Shown one piece after another: positions 25,951 to 34,061 of a DNA stretch of 64,000 bases (positions within the stretch are counted from its first letter, which is position 1; each line of letters opens with the position of its first letter). Origin of the DNA: UBA4615 sp964399635 (GTDB lineage Bacteria; Pseudomonadota; Gammaproteobacteria; Burkholderiales; Burkholderiaceae_E). A program made the position numbers and the translations under genes. A model generated the notes under the pieces. It did not search any database. It was not told the DNA's origin and worked only from the letters and a program-made list of their open reading frames with translations. The stretch lies in the NCBI GenBank assembly GCA_964399635.1, contig CAYNRU010000034.1, forward strand, positions 151,478 to 215,477, in the 5' to 3' direction.

Positions 25951-25988
25951 ATCATACCCGATTTGTACCGGATAGTCACATAATGACT
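25951..25988 (-). promoter_or_regulatory. Promoter of the cfa operon with overlapping inverted repeat
   Basis: On the minus strand TGTGAC (25980-25975) and TATGAT (25956-25951) form a -35/-10 pair with an 18-base spacer, placing the transcript start about 27 bases before the ATG at 25916. An inverted repeat AGTCA-N5-TGACT (25974-25988) covers the -35 element and is a likely regulator site. Confidence 0.55.
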
Positions 25989-26150
25989 TAACAGTTACGG
26001 TTGCTGTCGGTCGCTAGCGGACCAGGATCCTTTCAATCTCGCCGAACAGGCGCGGATCCAGGGGGCCGGGCAGCGCCCGTTCCAGAAAACCGGGGGCAGG
26101 CGGCAGAAGCGGGCCGTTGGGCGCGTTCCGCGGCGGGTGCGACCGATGTC

Positions 26151-26342
26151 TTGTCCAGGTCAAAAGGCGGGCAAAACAACACAGCGGCGCCGCCGGTCAC
26201 CGCAGCGGGGCGGAAAACGGCGATCATGCCTTTTCTGCCAAACATGTTGTCCTAGTCAAATCGATTTTCCGAACCTATACTACGGAGCTTGATGTGTCCG
26301 GTCAATAGTTGTCCAGGACAAAGCCCCCGGTGTCCAGGTCAG
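26151..26342. repeat. Array of five TTGTCCAGGTCAA-like elements in the divergent regulatory region
   Basis: Copies lie at 26151-26163 (TTGTCCAGGTCAA), 26247-26259 (TTGTCCTAGTCAA), 26293-26306 (TGTGTCCGGTCAAT), 26309-26321 (TTGTCCAGGACAA, a perfect palindrome around a central A) and 26330-26342 (GTGTCCAGGTCAG). The last three follow a -10-like TATACT at 26276-26281 and precede the MerR/CarH-type ATG at 26381, the layout of an autorepressed promoter. The stretch 25989-26150 shows nothing I can name apart from a doubtful minus-strand coding tail ending at 26014. Confidence 0.65.
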
Positions 26343-26380
26343 GGCCAGTCGAGCGTGTCCGGCAACCGAGCATCGCGCCC

Positions 26381-27328
26381 ATGAACGATCGCAGTTCCAC
26401 TCCTTCACTGTCGCGCACCATCGCCGCCGTCGAGCGCGACACGGGACTGTCCAAGGATACCTTGAGGGTCTGGGAGCGCCGCTACGGCTTCCCGACACCG
26501 GATCGCGACCAGTTCGGCGAGCGCATCTACCCGATCGATCAGGTCGACAAGCTTCGCGTGCTGCGTCGGCTCATGGACGGCGGGCACCGGCCAGGCAAGG
26601 TGATCCACCTCGCCATCGAGGACCTCCAGACGCTCGCCGCCGAGGCCCAGCAGTCCAGCGTCTCGCCCCGCTCGATGGTCGACGTCATGGCCGAGCACGA
26701 GGACCTGCAGCGCTACCTGGATCTCGTCAAGGCCCACCAGGTGGAAGGCCTGCGCCGCGCGCTGTCGCAGGCGCAGCTTCGCCTGGGCATGGAGCGTTTC
26801 GTGATGGAGGTGGTCGCGCCTCTCACGCAGATGATCGGCGACGCCTGGGCGCGCGGCTACGTCGAGGTCTTCGAGGAGCACCTGTTCACCGAGTCGCTGC
26901 AGGTCGTGCTGCGCAACGCGATCAGCACCATCCCGGAACCGGCGCGCCAGCCGCGCGTGCTGCTGACCACCATCCCCCAGGAGTCGCACGGGCTGGGCCT
27001 GCTGATGGCCGAGGCGATCCTCGCGCTGGAGGGCTGCCGCTGCGTGTCGCTCGGCGTGCAGACGCCCGTGTGGGACATCGTGCTGGCCGCCAACGCGCAC
27101 CGCTCCGACGTCGTGGCGCTGTCGTTCTCGGCGGTGGCCAACCCCAACCACGTGGTCGACAGCCTGACCGAGCTGCGCGAGAAGCTGCCCGCGGCCACCG
27201 AGATCTGGGCAGGCGGGCACTGCCCGATCCTGCAGCGTCGTCCGCCGGGGCAGGTCACGGTGCTGGCCGACCTGCGCGACATCCAGCCGGCGCTGCGCCG
27301 GTGGCGGGACGCGCACCGGGACGCGTAA
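26381..27328 (+). CDS. MerR-family regulator with B12-binding domain (CarH/LitR photoreceptor type)
   Basis: From the ATG at 26381 the protein has 315 residues; an in-frame TTG at 26309 lies inside the palindrome and is unlikely. Residues 11-75 are a MerR winged helix (SKDTLRVWERRYGFPTPDRD). The four-helix B12-capping region has the W-x9-EH signature of CarH proteins (W156, E166, H167), and the Rossmann domain has E201-S-H203-G-L-G206, the E-x-H-x-x-G lower-ligand motif. CarH/LitR proteins bind adenosylcobalamin, repress DNA in the dark and release it on light. The residue after the tryptophan is Ala157, where T. thermophilus CarH has the His that caps cobalt after photolysis. It faces the cfa operon and probably controls it and itself. 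Confidence 0.9.
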   Translation: MNDRSSTPSLSRTIAAVERDTGLSKDTLRVWERRYGFPTPDRDQFGERIYPIDQVDKLRVLRRLMDGGHRPGKVIHLAIEDLQTLAAEAQQSSVSPRSMVDVMAEHEDLQRYLDLVKAHQVEGLRRALSQAQLRLGMERFVMEVVAPLTQMIGDAWARGYVEVFEEHLFTESLQVVLRNAISTIPEPARQPRVLLTTIPQESHGLGLLMAEAILALEGCRCVSLGVQTPVWDIVLAANAHRSDVVALSFSAVANPNHVVDSLTELREKLPAATEIWAGGHCPILQRRPPGQVTVLADLRDIQPALRRWRDAHRDA

Positions 27329-27497
27329 ACGTCGCTGGGCTGGCCGGCCCGGCGGCAACGAGTCCATTCCCGTCGAGCGCGCAGTGCGCGCGAGCGGTGA
27401 CCCGAGGCCAGCGCCGCCACCACAGGGATGCCCATCGACGCGCCGCGCCTGGCGCGTGGCGGTCCGCCGGCCGTTGGCGATCGGCTATAGTCCATCG

Positions 27498-28718
27498 ATG
27501 ACCGATCCCCGATCGGAGGCGCGGCTGCTGCTCGCGCTTGCCGCGATCCAGTTCGTCTACGTCGCGGATTTCATGGTGATGTCGCCGCTCGGCCCCGTGC
27601 TGATGCGGACCTTCGGTATCGGCCCCGGGGAGTTCGGGCTGCTGGTGTCGGTGTACACCTTCTCGGCGGCGGCCGCGGGCTTCCTCGGCGCGCTGTTCGT
27701 CGACCGCTTCGACCGGCGTCGCGTGCTGCTGGTGCTGTTCGGCATCTACGTCGCGGCGCTGCTCGGCGCGGCCTTCGCCCCGGGCTACCCGATGCTGCTG
27801 GCGGCGCGCGCGCTGGGCGGCGCCGCCGGCGGCCTGATGGGCGCGACCGTCTACACCGTGATCGCCGACCAGATCCCCGAGGAGCGGCGCGGCGCGGCCA
27901 CCGGCATGGTGATGTCGGCCTTCTCGCTCGCCACCATCGCGGGCGTGCCGATCGGCCTGCTGTTCGCCGGCTGGTTCGGCTGGCATGCGCCCTTCTTCTT
28001 CGTCGCCGCGATGGCCGCGGTCGCTTGGTGGAACGCGCGCCGCGTGCTGCCGCCGATGAACGCCCACCTGCGCGAGCGCGACGCCGACGTGCATCCGGTG
28101 AAGGCGGCGTTCTGGCCGGTCTTGGCGGTGCTGCGCAACCCCAACCACCTGCGCGCCTATGCCTTCGTCGTGCTGCTGATGTTCTCGGCGTTCATGGTGA
28201 TCCCGTTCATCAGCCTGTACATGACGGGTACCGTCGGCATCACCGAGCAGCAGTTGCCCCTGCTCTATCTGGTGGGTGGGACCGCGACGCTGATCACCTC
28301 GCGGCTGGTGGGGCGCTGGTCGGACCGGATCGGGCGCAGGCGCATGTACCGCCTGCTCGCGATCGCCTCGATCGTGCCGCTGCTGCTGACCACGCACCTG
28401 CCGCCGCTGCCGCTGTGGTGGGCCGTGGCCGCCTCGACATTGTTCTTCGTGGTCGTGCCTGCGCGCATGATCCCGGCGATCGCGATCATCACCTCGAGCG
28501 CCGTGCCGCGGCTGCGCGGCACCTTCATGAGCCTGAACGCATCGGTGCAGTCGCTGTCGCAGGCAGGGGCCGCCTACGTCGGTGGCGCCATCCTCGTGCG
28601 CACGCCCGACGGTCGCATCGAGCACTACGGGGTGCTGGGCTGGCTGGCGGTGGCCGCCACGGTCGCGGCCATCGTCTGGGTCGAGGCGCTGCACCCGGGC
28701 GCCGACCCGCGCGACTGA
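27498..28718 (+). CDS. MFS transporter (drug/metabolite antiporter type)
   Basis: The 406-residue protein has twelve predicted helices, motif A in GALFVDRFDRRRVLL, ARALGGAAGGLMGATVYTVI with the antiporter-type glycine run, and a second-half repeat GRWSDRIGRRRMYRLLA. It resembles the DHA1/arabinose-efflux permease group. The ATG at 27498 directly precedes helix 1 (LLLALAAIQFVYVADFMVM). It is 169 bases after the CarH-type gene on the same strand and might be read through from it, but no functional link is visible. Confidence 0.88.
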   Translation: MTDPRSEARLLLALAAIQFVYVADFMVMSPLGPVLMRTFGIGPGEFGLLVSVYTFSAAAAGFLGALFVDRFDRRRVLLVLFGIYVAALLGAAFAPGYPMLLAARALGGAAGGLMGATVYTVIADQIPEERRGAATGMVMSAFSLATIAGVPIGLLFAGWFGWHAPFFFVAAMAAVAWWNARRVLPPMNAHLRERDADVHPVKAAFWPVLAVLRNPNHLRAYAFVVLLMFSAFMVIPFISLYMTGTVGITEQQLPLLYLVGGTATLITSRLVGRWSDRIGRRRMYRLLAIASIVPLLLTTHLPPLPLWWAVAASTLFFVVVPARMIPAIAIITSSAVPRLRGTFMSLNASVQSLSQAGAAYVGGAILVRTPDGRIEHYGVLGWLAVAATVAAIVWVEALHPGADPRD

Positions 28719-28739
28719 CCCGGGCGGCCCCGGTTCAGT
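28714..28739. terminator. Hairpin spanning both stop codons of convergent MFS and FIST genes
   Basis: ACTGACCCGGG and CCCGGTTCAGT pair in ten of eleven positions around a four-base loop. The TGA of the MFS gene (28716-28718) and the stop of the FIST gene (28735-28737 on the minus strand) lie in the two arms. No T-run follows; I read it as a bidirectional terminator-like structure. Confidence 0.45.
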
Positions 28740-29952
28740 CCTCGGCGCGCGGTCCGGTGAACAGGGTGAGCACGCCGGTGTACCCGTACAGCTGGTGGTT
28801 GGCGATCTCGCCATTGGCGAAGAAGCCCACCATCGGGAACTCGCCGAGCTGCGACTGGATCAGCGCGACCTCCGCCGACGGCGACCCGAACAGCGAGCGG
28901 CCGCGCGCGACGCAGGACACGTAGACCGCGCCGCGCACGGCCAGCCCGTCGGTCTCGAGCTCGTCGCGCAGCTCCGTGCAAATGCGCACCAGGTCGGCGC
29001 GCGCGGCCTTCGCATCGCGGGTGCAGAACACCACGCGGTCGCCCTCCTGCGGGAGCGCGGCGACCGCGACCAGTCGGTTGTGCGGATCGATGCCCACGAG
29101 GTTGCGCACGATGTAGTCGCCGAAGCCGGGCCGCGGCCCGCGCGCCGGCGCCTGACCGTCGGCCAGCCCGACGAACAGCCCCGCGCGCAAGCGCTCGGCG
29201 GGCAGCGCGCGCATCAGCGCCGCGCCGTCCCGGCTCGCGCGCGCCTCCTCGCCGACGCCGAGGTCGGCGAGCAGCACGTCGAGGGCCGGCTGGCCGTCGA
29301 GCGTGCGGATCAGGTTGGAGCTGCACCCCGAGATCACGTGCTCGCCTGCCAGCGGCGAGCAGCCCTGTGTGACCCGCATGCGAAGGTCGACCTCCGACGA
29401 GAACACGACCCCCGACAGTCCGCCGGCGAGCACCTGGTTGGCAAGCTGCGGCAGCGGCGCGACGCGCCCGCTCGCGATGCCGCCGAACAGCATGCCGTGG
29501 GCCACCTTGCCTGCCATGTCGCCCACCAGCTCGGCGAGGTCGGGCGTCGCCGGGTCGGCGTGCACCAGCGCCGCCTGCGCCGCGACCGCGCCGCCCGCGG
29601 TGGTAGCCCCGAGCGGGGGCGGGGGCAGCGCCCCGGAGAACACCCTGAAGCCGTCGGGCGGCAGGTCGGCGAGCATCAGCGAGATCGCCGGCTCGTCGTC
29701 GTATTCGGCGCCGGTGGCGATCACGCCCTGGCCGCAGGTGCCGACCCAGTCGTCGATGCCGGTGCGCTGGCGAAGCAGCTCGAGGATGTCGCCGGCCTGC
29801 GGTGCGAGGGCGGCGGTGAAGTACACCAGGCCGAGGTTGCCGCCGGGCGACCAGCCGGGCGTGCGCTCGCGGGCCTCGACCTGGGCGAGCGCGAGCTCGG
29901 TCGCCATCCGCCAGTCGGGATGGGTCGCATGGCCGTGCCGGAAACGGTTCAT
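28735..29952 (-). CDS. FIST domain protein (FIST_N plus FIST_C)
   Basis: The 405-residue protein starts at the ATG at 29952 (MNRFRHGHATHPDW). The N-terminal FIST part shows LGLVYFTAALAPQAGDILE and VGTCGQGVIATGAEYDDEPA; the C-terminal part shows VYVSCVARGRSLFG and FPMVGFFANGEIANHQLYGY, the highly conserved end of FIST_C. FIST domains are predicted small-ligand (amino-acid-like) sensors usually joined to signalling domains; here they stand alone, so the protein would act as a soluble receptor or as a partner for a kinase or chemoreceptor elsewhere. It is in line with phaM, 19 bases downstream. Confidence 0.9.
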   Translation of the reverse strand: MNRFRHGHATHPDWRMATELALAQVEARERTPGWSPGGNLGLVYFTAALAPQAGDILELLRQRTGIDDWVGTCGQGVIATGAEYDDEPAISLMLADLPPDGFRVFSGALPPPPLGATTAGGAVAAQAALVHADPATPDLAELVGDMAGKVAHGMLFGGIASGRVAPLPQLANQVLAGGLSGVVFSSEVDLRMRVTQGCSPLAGEHVISGCSSNLIRTLDGQPALDVLLADLGVGEEARASRDGAALMRALPAERLRAGLFVGLADGQAPARGPRPGFGDYIVRNLVGIDPHNRLVAVAALPQEGDRVVFCTRDAKAARADLVRICTELRDELETDGLAVRGAVYVSCVARGRSLFGSPSAEVALIQSQLGEFPMVGFFANGEIANHQLYGYTGVLTLFTGPRAED

Positions 29953-29971
29953 CGATGTGCCGTTGGGCGCC

Positions 29972-30655
29972 TCAGGGGGCGCCGCGCGGCGCGCGCGACG
30001 GCGCGGCCCGCTTCCTGGCGGGCGCGCGCTTCCTGGCGGGGGGCGCCTTCGCGCCGGCCGCACGCTTCGGGGCTGGCGACGTGCGCGGGGCGGTCGCGTC
30101 GGCCGCCGCCTTGAGCGCCCCGGCGGCTGCGGCGCCCTGCAGCCCGACGCCGGACATCGCGGCCTCGGCCACCTGGTTGAAGTTCTGCTGCAGCAAGGTC
30201 CACCACGCGCCGGGGTTGATGCCGGCAATCATCGGCGGCACTGCGGCGGCCGGGGCGGGGGGCGGCTCGGGCGGCGGGGCGGGTGCCGCGGCCGCGGGCG
30301 CGGGCGCGGCCGGGGCGGGGCGGGGCCGCGCCGCCTGCGCCTGGGCGGTGCCCGGCATGCCCATGCCGCCCATCGACGCGCCGAAGGCCTTGACCGCGGC
30401 GAGCGTGCCGCGCTGGATCTCGAGGCCCTGGATCGTGCCGCGCAGCAGGCTCAGGTTGAGATTCAGCCACTGCTCGACCGCCTTCAGGTCGGCGATGCGC
30501 TTGTCGAGTTCCTCCACGTCTACCGTGGGCACCAGCGTGCCCGGGATGTTCAGGCCCGACCATGCGCGCTTGACGAGTTCGACGCTGTCGAACATCTGCC
30601 CGAAGCCGCCCATCGCCATCTTGCTCATGTCGAATGCATTGCCTGGTCCGGACAT
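29972..30655 (-). CDS. phaM: PhaM-like polyhydroxyalkanoate granule protein
   Basis: The 227-residue protein has an N-terminal conserved part (MGGFGQMFDSVELVKRAWSG, then IPGTLVPTVDVEELDKRIAD and LNLNLSLLRGTIQGLEIQRG), an Ala/Pro-rich middle and a very basic, Lys/Arg/Ala/Pro C-terminal tail like a histone H1 tail. This combination is that of PhaM of Cupriavidus, which activates PHB synthase, binds granules and attaches them to the nucleoid through its basic tail. The ATG at 30655 starts MSGPGNAFDMSKM. No pha synthase gene is in the window. Confidence 0.85.
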   Translation of the reverse strand: MSGPGNAFDMSKMAMGGFGQMFDSVELVKRAWSGLNIPGTLVPTVDVEELDKRIADLKAVEQWLNLNLSLLRGTIQGLEIQRGTLAAVKAFGASMGGMGMPGTAQAQAARPRPAPAAPAPAAAAPAPPPEPPPAPAAAVPPMIAGINPGAWWTLLQQNFNQVAEAAMSGVGLQGAAAAGALKAAADATAPRTSPAPKRAAGAKAPPARKRAPARKRAAPSRAPRGAP

Positions 30656-30789
30656 CGTGCGCCCCTTGTTGGGAGTCCTGCGGCGGCTGGAAGTGACCGT
30701 GCTGCGGCGGTCCGGGGCCGCCCCCGGACACAGCGAACGATAGCAGCAGGGCTCAGGCCCCCACAACGACGTCCGCGGCCGGCGCGGTG

Positions 30790-31716
30790 TCAGTACCCCC
30801 GCAGGGCGTCGACCGGATGGGCGAGCGCCTCGCCGCGCGCCTGCCGCGCCACCTCGTCCATGAACTGCGCAACGGTCGCGAGCGGATCGAGCTGGCCGGC
30901 GACGTGCGGCGTGATCGTGAGGTTGGGCGCGTCCCACAGCGGGTCGTCCGCCGGCATGGGCTCGCGCGCCTGCACGTCGAGCGCCGCGCCGCCGAGCCGT
31001 CCGTCGCGCAGCGCCGCGAGCAGGTCGGCCTCGACGACATGGCCGCCGCGCCCGATGTTCACGAAGAACGCGCCGCGCGGCAGCAACGACAGGACCCGCG
31101 CGTCGATCAGGCCCGCGGTCTGCGCGGTGAGCGGCAGGGCGCACACCAGCACGCGCGCCGCCGGCAGCGCGCCGGCCAGGCCCTCGGCGCCGCTGCAGGT
31201 CCGCAGGCCGGGCTCGGTGCGCGGGCCGCGGCTCCAGCCCGTCACCTCGAAGCCGAGCGCCGCGAGCGAGCGCGCGATCCGCAGGCCGATCGGCCCCAGG
31301 CCCAGCACCAGCGCAGGCACGCCGACCGAGGGCGCGCGATGCCGGGTCCAGTCGCGCGCCGCCTGCTGAGCGCGGTAGCGCGGTGCGAGGCGCAGGTGGT
31401 CGAGCGCGGCGTGCACCACGTACTGCGAGAGCTCGGTCGCCTGCGCGTCGTCGGCCACCCGGGCGACCGGCAGGCCGGGCGGCAGGTCGGGCGTGGCGAG
31501 CAGCTTGTCGGCGCCGGCCGCGCAGCAGAACAGCAGCTCCAGGTTCGGCAGGCGCGCGAGCACGCCCGCGGGCAGCCGCCACGCGATCAGCCAGCGCACC
31601 GAGGCCGGGTCGACCCCGTCGAGCGAGGTGTGGATCGGATGACCGAAGCCGCGCGCGCGCAGCGCCTGCGCGAAGGTCTCGGGCGGCATCGGCTTGCTCA
31701 GGATCAGGACGGACAT
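30790..31716 (-). CDS. D-isomer-specific 2-hydroxyacid dehydrogenase (GhrA-like)
   Basis: The 308-residue protein has the Rossmann motif VLGLGPIGLRIARSLAALGF, GAFFVNIGRGGHVVEADLL with the substrate arginine, AALDVQAREPMP with the catalytic Glu region, and ITPHVAGQ with the catalytic His. It resembles glyoxylate/hydroxypyruvate reductase A, reducing 2-oxo acids with NAD(P)H. The start ATG at 31716 precedes a typical flavodoxin-like N-domain. It is divergent from cysK and separate from phaM (134-base gap). Confidence 0.9.
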   Translation of the reverse strand: MSVLILSKPMPPETFAQALRARGFGHPIHTSLDGVDPASVRWLIAWRLPAGVLARLPNLELLFCCAAGADKLLATPDLPPGLPVARVADDAQATELSQYVVHAALDHLRLAPRYRAQQAARDWTRHRAPSVGVPALVLGLGPIGLRIARSLAALGFEVTGWSRGPRTEPGLRTCSGAEGLAGALPAARVLVCALPLTAQTAGLIDARVLSLLPRGAFFVNIGRGGHVVEADLLAALRDGRLGGAALDVQAREPMPADDPLWDAPNLTITPHVAGQLDPLATVAQFMDEVARQARGEALAHPVDALRGY

Positions 31717-31908
31717 GGGGGGACCGGTGGCCGGAAAGAGAGGTGGTGCATGGGGCGGGAGAGACCGTCCTCGGGCGGAGCCGCGCCCGATTATGACGCG
31801 CCCCGCAGCCGTCGCCGGCGCATGAGCACATGCGCGCCGGGCAGGAACGTGGCGCGGCCGCGCCGGCGGCGTTACCCTGCCCGATCGACCTGGAGCGGAG
31901 CGCACGAC

Positions 31909-32826
31909 ATGAAGGCAGGCAGCATCCTCGAGACCATCGGCAACACGCCGCACATCCGCATCAACCGGCTGTTCGGTGCGGCCGAGGTCTGGATCAAGTC
32001 CGAGCGCGCCAACCCCGGCGGCTCGATCAAGGACCGTATCGCGCTGGCGATGGTCGAGGAGGCCGAGCGCAGCGGCACGCTCAGGCCCGGCGGCACGATC
32101 ATCGAGCCGACCTCCGGCAACACCGGCGTCGGGCTGGCGATGGTCGCTGCGGTGAAGGGCTACCCGCTGGTGCTGGTGATGCCCGACAGCATGTCCGTCG
32201 AGCGCCGGCGCCTGATGCTCGCCTACGGCGCCAAGTTCGTGCTGACGCCGCGCGAGAAGGGCATGAAGGGCTCGATCGCGCGCGCGCACGAGCTGGCCGC
32301 CGAGACGCCCGGGTCGTGGATCCCGCAGCAGTTCGAGAATCCCGCCAACGTCGAGGTCCATGTCCGCGAGAGCGCCCGCGAGATCCTGCGCGACTTCCCC
32401 GACGGGCTCGACGCGATGATCACCGGCGTCGGCACGGGCGGCCACCTGACCGGCTGCGCGCGCGTGCTCAAGGCCGCCTGGCCTAAGCTCAAGGTGTTCG
32501 CGGTCGAGCCGGCGGCATCGCCGGTCATCTCCGGCGGCCAGCCCTCGCCGCACCCCATCCAGGGCATCGGCGCCGGGTTCATCCCGGCCAACCTGGACAC
32601 CTCGCTGCTCGACGGCGTGATCCAGGTCGAGGCCGAGGAGGCGCGGGAGATGGCGCGCCGCTCGGCACGCGAGGAAGGCATCCTGGTGGGGATCTCGTCG
32701 GGCGCGACGCTTGCGGCCATCGGCAGGAAGCTGCCGGAGCTGCCCGCCGGCAGCCGGGTGCTCGGCTTCAACTACGACACCGGCGAGCGCTACCTGTCGA
32801 TCGAGGGCTTCCTGCCGACCGAGTGA
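31909..32826 (+). CDS. cysK: Cysteine synthase (O-acetylserine sulfhydrylase)
   Basis: The 305-residue protein has the PLP lysine K41 in NPGGSIKDRIALAMVEEAE, the substrate loop PTSGNTGVGLA (from about residue 67), the glycine-rich phosphate cup GVGTGGHLTG, IQGIGAGFIPANLD and the GISSGA motif. It makes cysteine from O-acetylserine and sulfide. The ATG at 31909 is preceded by GGAG. Length and motifs fit CysK more than CysM. The stop codon lies in an 8-base tandem repeat. Confidence 0.95.
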   Translation: MKAGSILETIGNTPHIRINRLFGAAEVWIKSERANPGGSIKDRIALAMVEEAERSGTLRPGGTIIEPTSGNTGVGLAMVAAVKGYPLVLVMPDSMSVERRRLMLAYGAKFVLTPREKGMKGSIARAHELAAETPGSWIPQQFENPANVEVHVRESAREILRDFPDGLDAMITGVGTGGHLTGCARVLKAAWPKLKVFAVEPAASPVISGGQPSPHPIQGIGAGFIPANLDTSLLDGVIQVEAEEAREMARRSAREEGILVGISSGATLAAIGRKLPELPAGSRVLGFNYDTGERYLSIEGFLPTE

Positions 32827-32844
32827 CCGAGTGACCGAGTGACC
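32821..32844. repeat. Three tandem copies of GAGTGACC at the cysK stop
   Basis: The 8-base unit is repeated exactly three times, beginning with the codon before the cysK stop. Because 8 is not a multiple of 3, each copy puts a TGA (32824, 32832, 32840) in a different frame, so all three plus-strand frames are closed here. Confidence 0.9.
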
Positions 32845-32892
32845 GGGCGATCGCGCGGGTCGCCCCGCGTCCCGCGCCATGCCCGCAGCCGC

Positions 32893-33879
32893 TCAGCCGC
32901 CGGCCTTCACCACCTTCTGCTCGATCGCCCCGAACACCGATTGGCCGTCGGTGCCGACCATCTCGATCCGGATGGTGTCGCCGAACTTCATGAACTCGGT
33001 CCGGGGCGTGCCCGACTCGATCATCTCGAGGGCGCGGACCTCGGCGATGCACGACCAGCCGCGGCTCGCGTCCTTGTTCGACACGGTGCCCGAGCCGACG
33101 ATGCTGCCGGCGCGCGCGCGCCGGGTCTTGGTCACGTGCGCGACCAGGCGGGGGAAGTCGAACACCATGTCCTCGCCGGCCAGCGCCTCGCCCACCAAGC
33201 GGCCGTTCCAGCGGCAGTGCATCGGCAGGTGGACCTTGCCGTCGTGCCACGCGTCGCCGAGCTCGTCGGGCGTCACCGCGACCGGCCCGAACGCGGTCGC
33301 GGGCTTGCTCTGGAAAAATCCGAAGCCCTTGGCCAGCTCCGCCGGAATCAGGTTGCGCAGGCTCCAGTCGTTGACCAGCATCAGCAGCCGGATGTGGTCG
33401 GCGCACTGCTCGGGCGTCGCGCCGATCGGCACGTCGTCGGTCACGACGGCGACCTCGGCCTCGAAGTCGATGCCCCAGTCCTCCGACACGAAGGGCGCGT
33501 CGTCGCGCGGCCCCAGGAAGTCGTCGGATCCGCCCTGGTACATCAGCGGGTCCTTCCAGAAGGACTCAGGCATGTCGGCGTTGCGCGCGCGGCGCACCAG
33601 CTCGACGTGGTTCACGTAGGCCGATCCGTCGGCCCACTGGCAGGCGCGCGGCAGCGGTGCCGCGCAGCGCTCCGGCTCGAAGGCGAACGCGTGCCGCGCC
33701 TTGCCGCCATTGAGCGTCGCGTAGAGGTCGGCGAGCTGGGGCGAGACGAAGGCCCAGTCGTCGAGCGCCCGCTGCAGGGTCGGCGCGATGCCCTGCGCGA
33801 CGTGGGCGCTCGAGAGGTCGCGCGACACTACGAGCAGCTGCCCGTCGCGACTGCCGTCCTTGAGCGTGGCGAGCTTCAT
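32893..33879 (-). CDS. Fumarylacetoacetate hydrolase family protein
   Basis: The 328-residue protein has the FAH catalytic domain: GIDFEAEVAVVTDDVP with the metal-binding acidic residues, RLLMLVNDWSLRNL, KPATAFGPVAVTPDELG and GSIVGSGTVSNKD. It is of the larger two-domain type with an N-terminal cap, typical of FAH-family enzymes that cleave C-C bonds in 1,3-diketone or oxo-acid intermediates of aromatic breakdown. With hppD elsewhere in the window, a role in tyrosine catabolism is possible, but the two genes are 21 kb apart. The start is the ATG at 33879. Confidence 0.88.
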   Translation of the reverse strand: MKLATLKDGSRDGQLLVVSRDLSSAHVAQGIAPTLQRALDDWAFVSPQLADLYATLNGGKARHAFAFEPERCAAPLPRACQWADGSAYVNHVELVRRARNADMPESFWKDPLMYQGGSDDFLGPRDDAPFVSEDWGIDFEAEVAVVTDDVPIGATPEQCADHIRLLMLVNDWSLRNLIPAELAKGFGFFQSKPATAFGPVAVTPDELGDAWHDGKVHLPMHCRWNGRLVGEALAGEDMVFDFPRLVAHVTKTRRARAGSIVGSGTVSNKDASRGWSCIAEVRALEMIESGTPRTEFMKFGDTIRIEMVGTDGQSVFGAIEQKVVKAGG

Positions 33880-34061
33880 GGTGTCACTCCGGTGGATCGG
33901 GGCATGCATGGATGGGTGGCGCCGAGCATAGCAAAGCCGCCGGCGGGCCCGGGTCTGGAAAGGTCCATGGTGTCCGCCGATCACGGCCCTCGAGGCCGTG
34001 CTTGCGCGCCGCACCCAGGCGGCCGAGACTGACGGGTCTTCGCCACCTGCGCCCGGATCCG

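Noticed and set aside
26309..26380. Longer version of the CarH-type regulator from the TTG at 26309
   Set aside because: The TTG is inside the palindrome and the 24 extra residues have no MerR similarity; the ATG at 26381 begins near the conserved helix-turn-helix.
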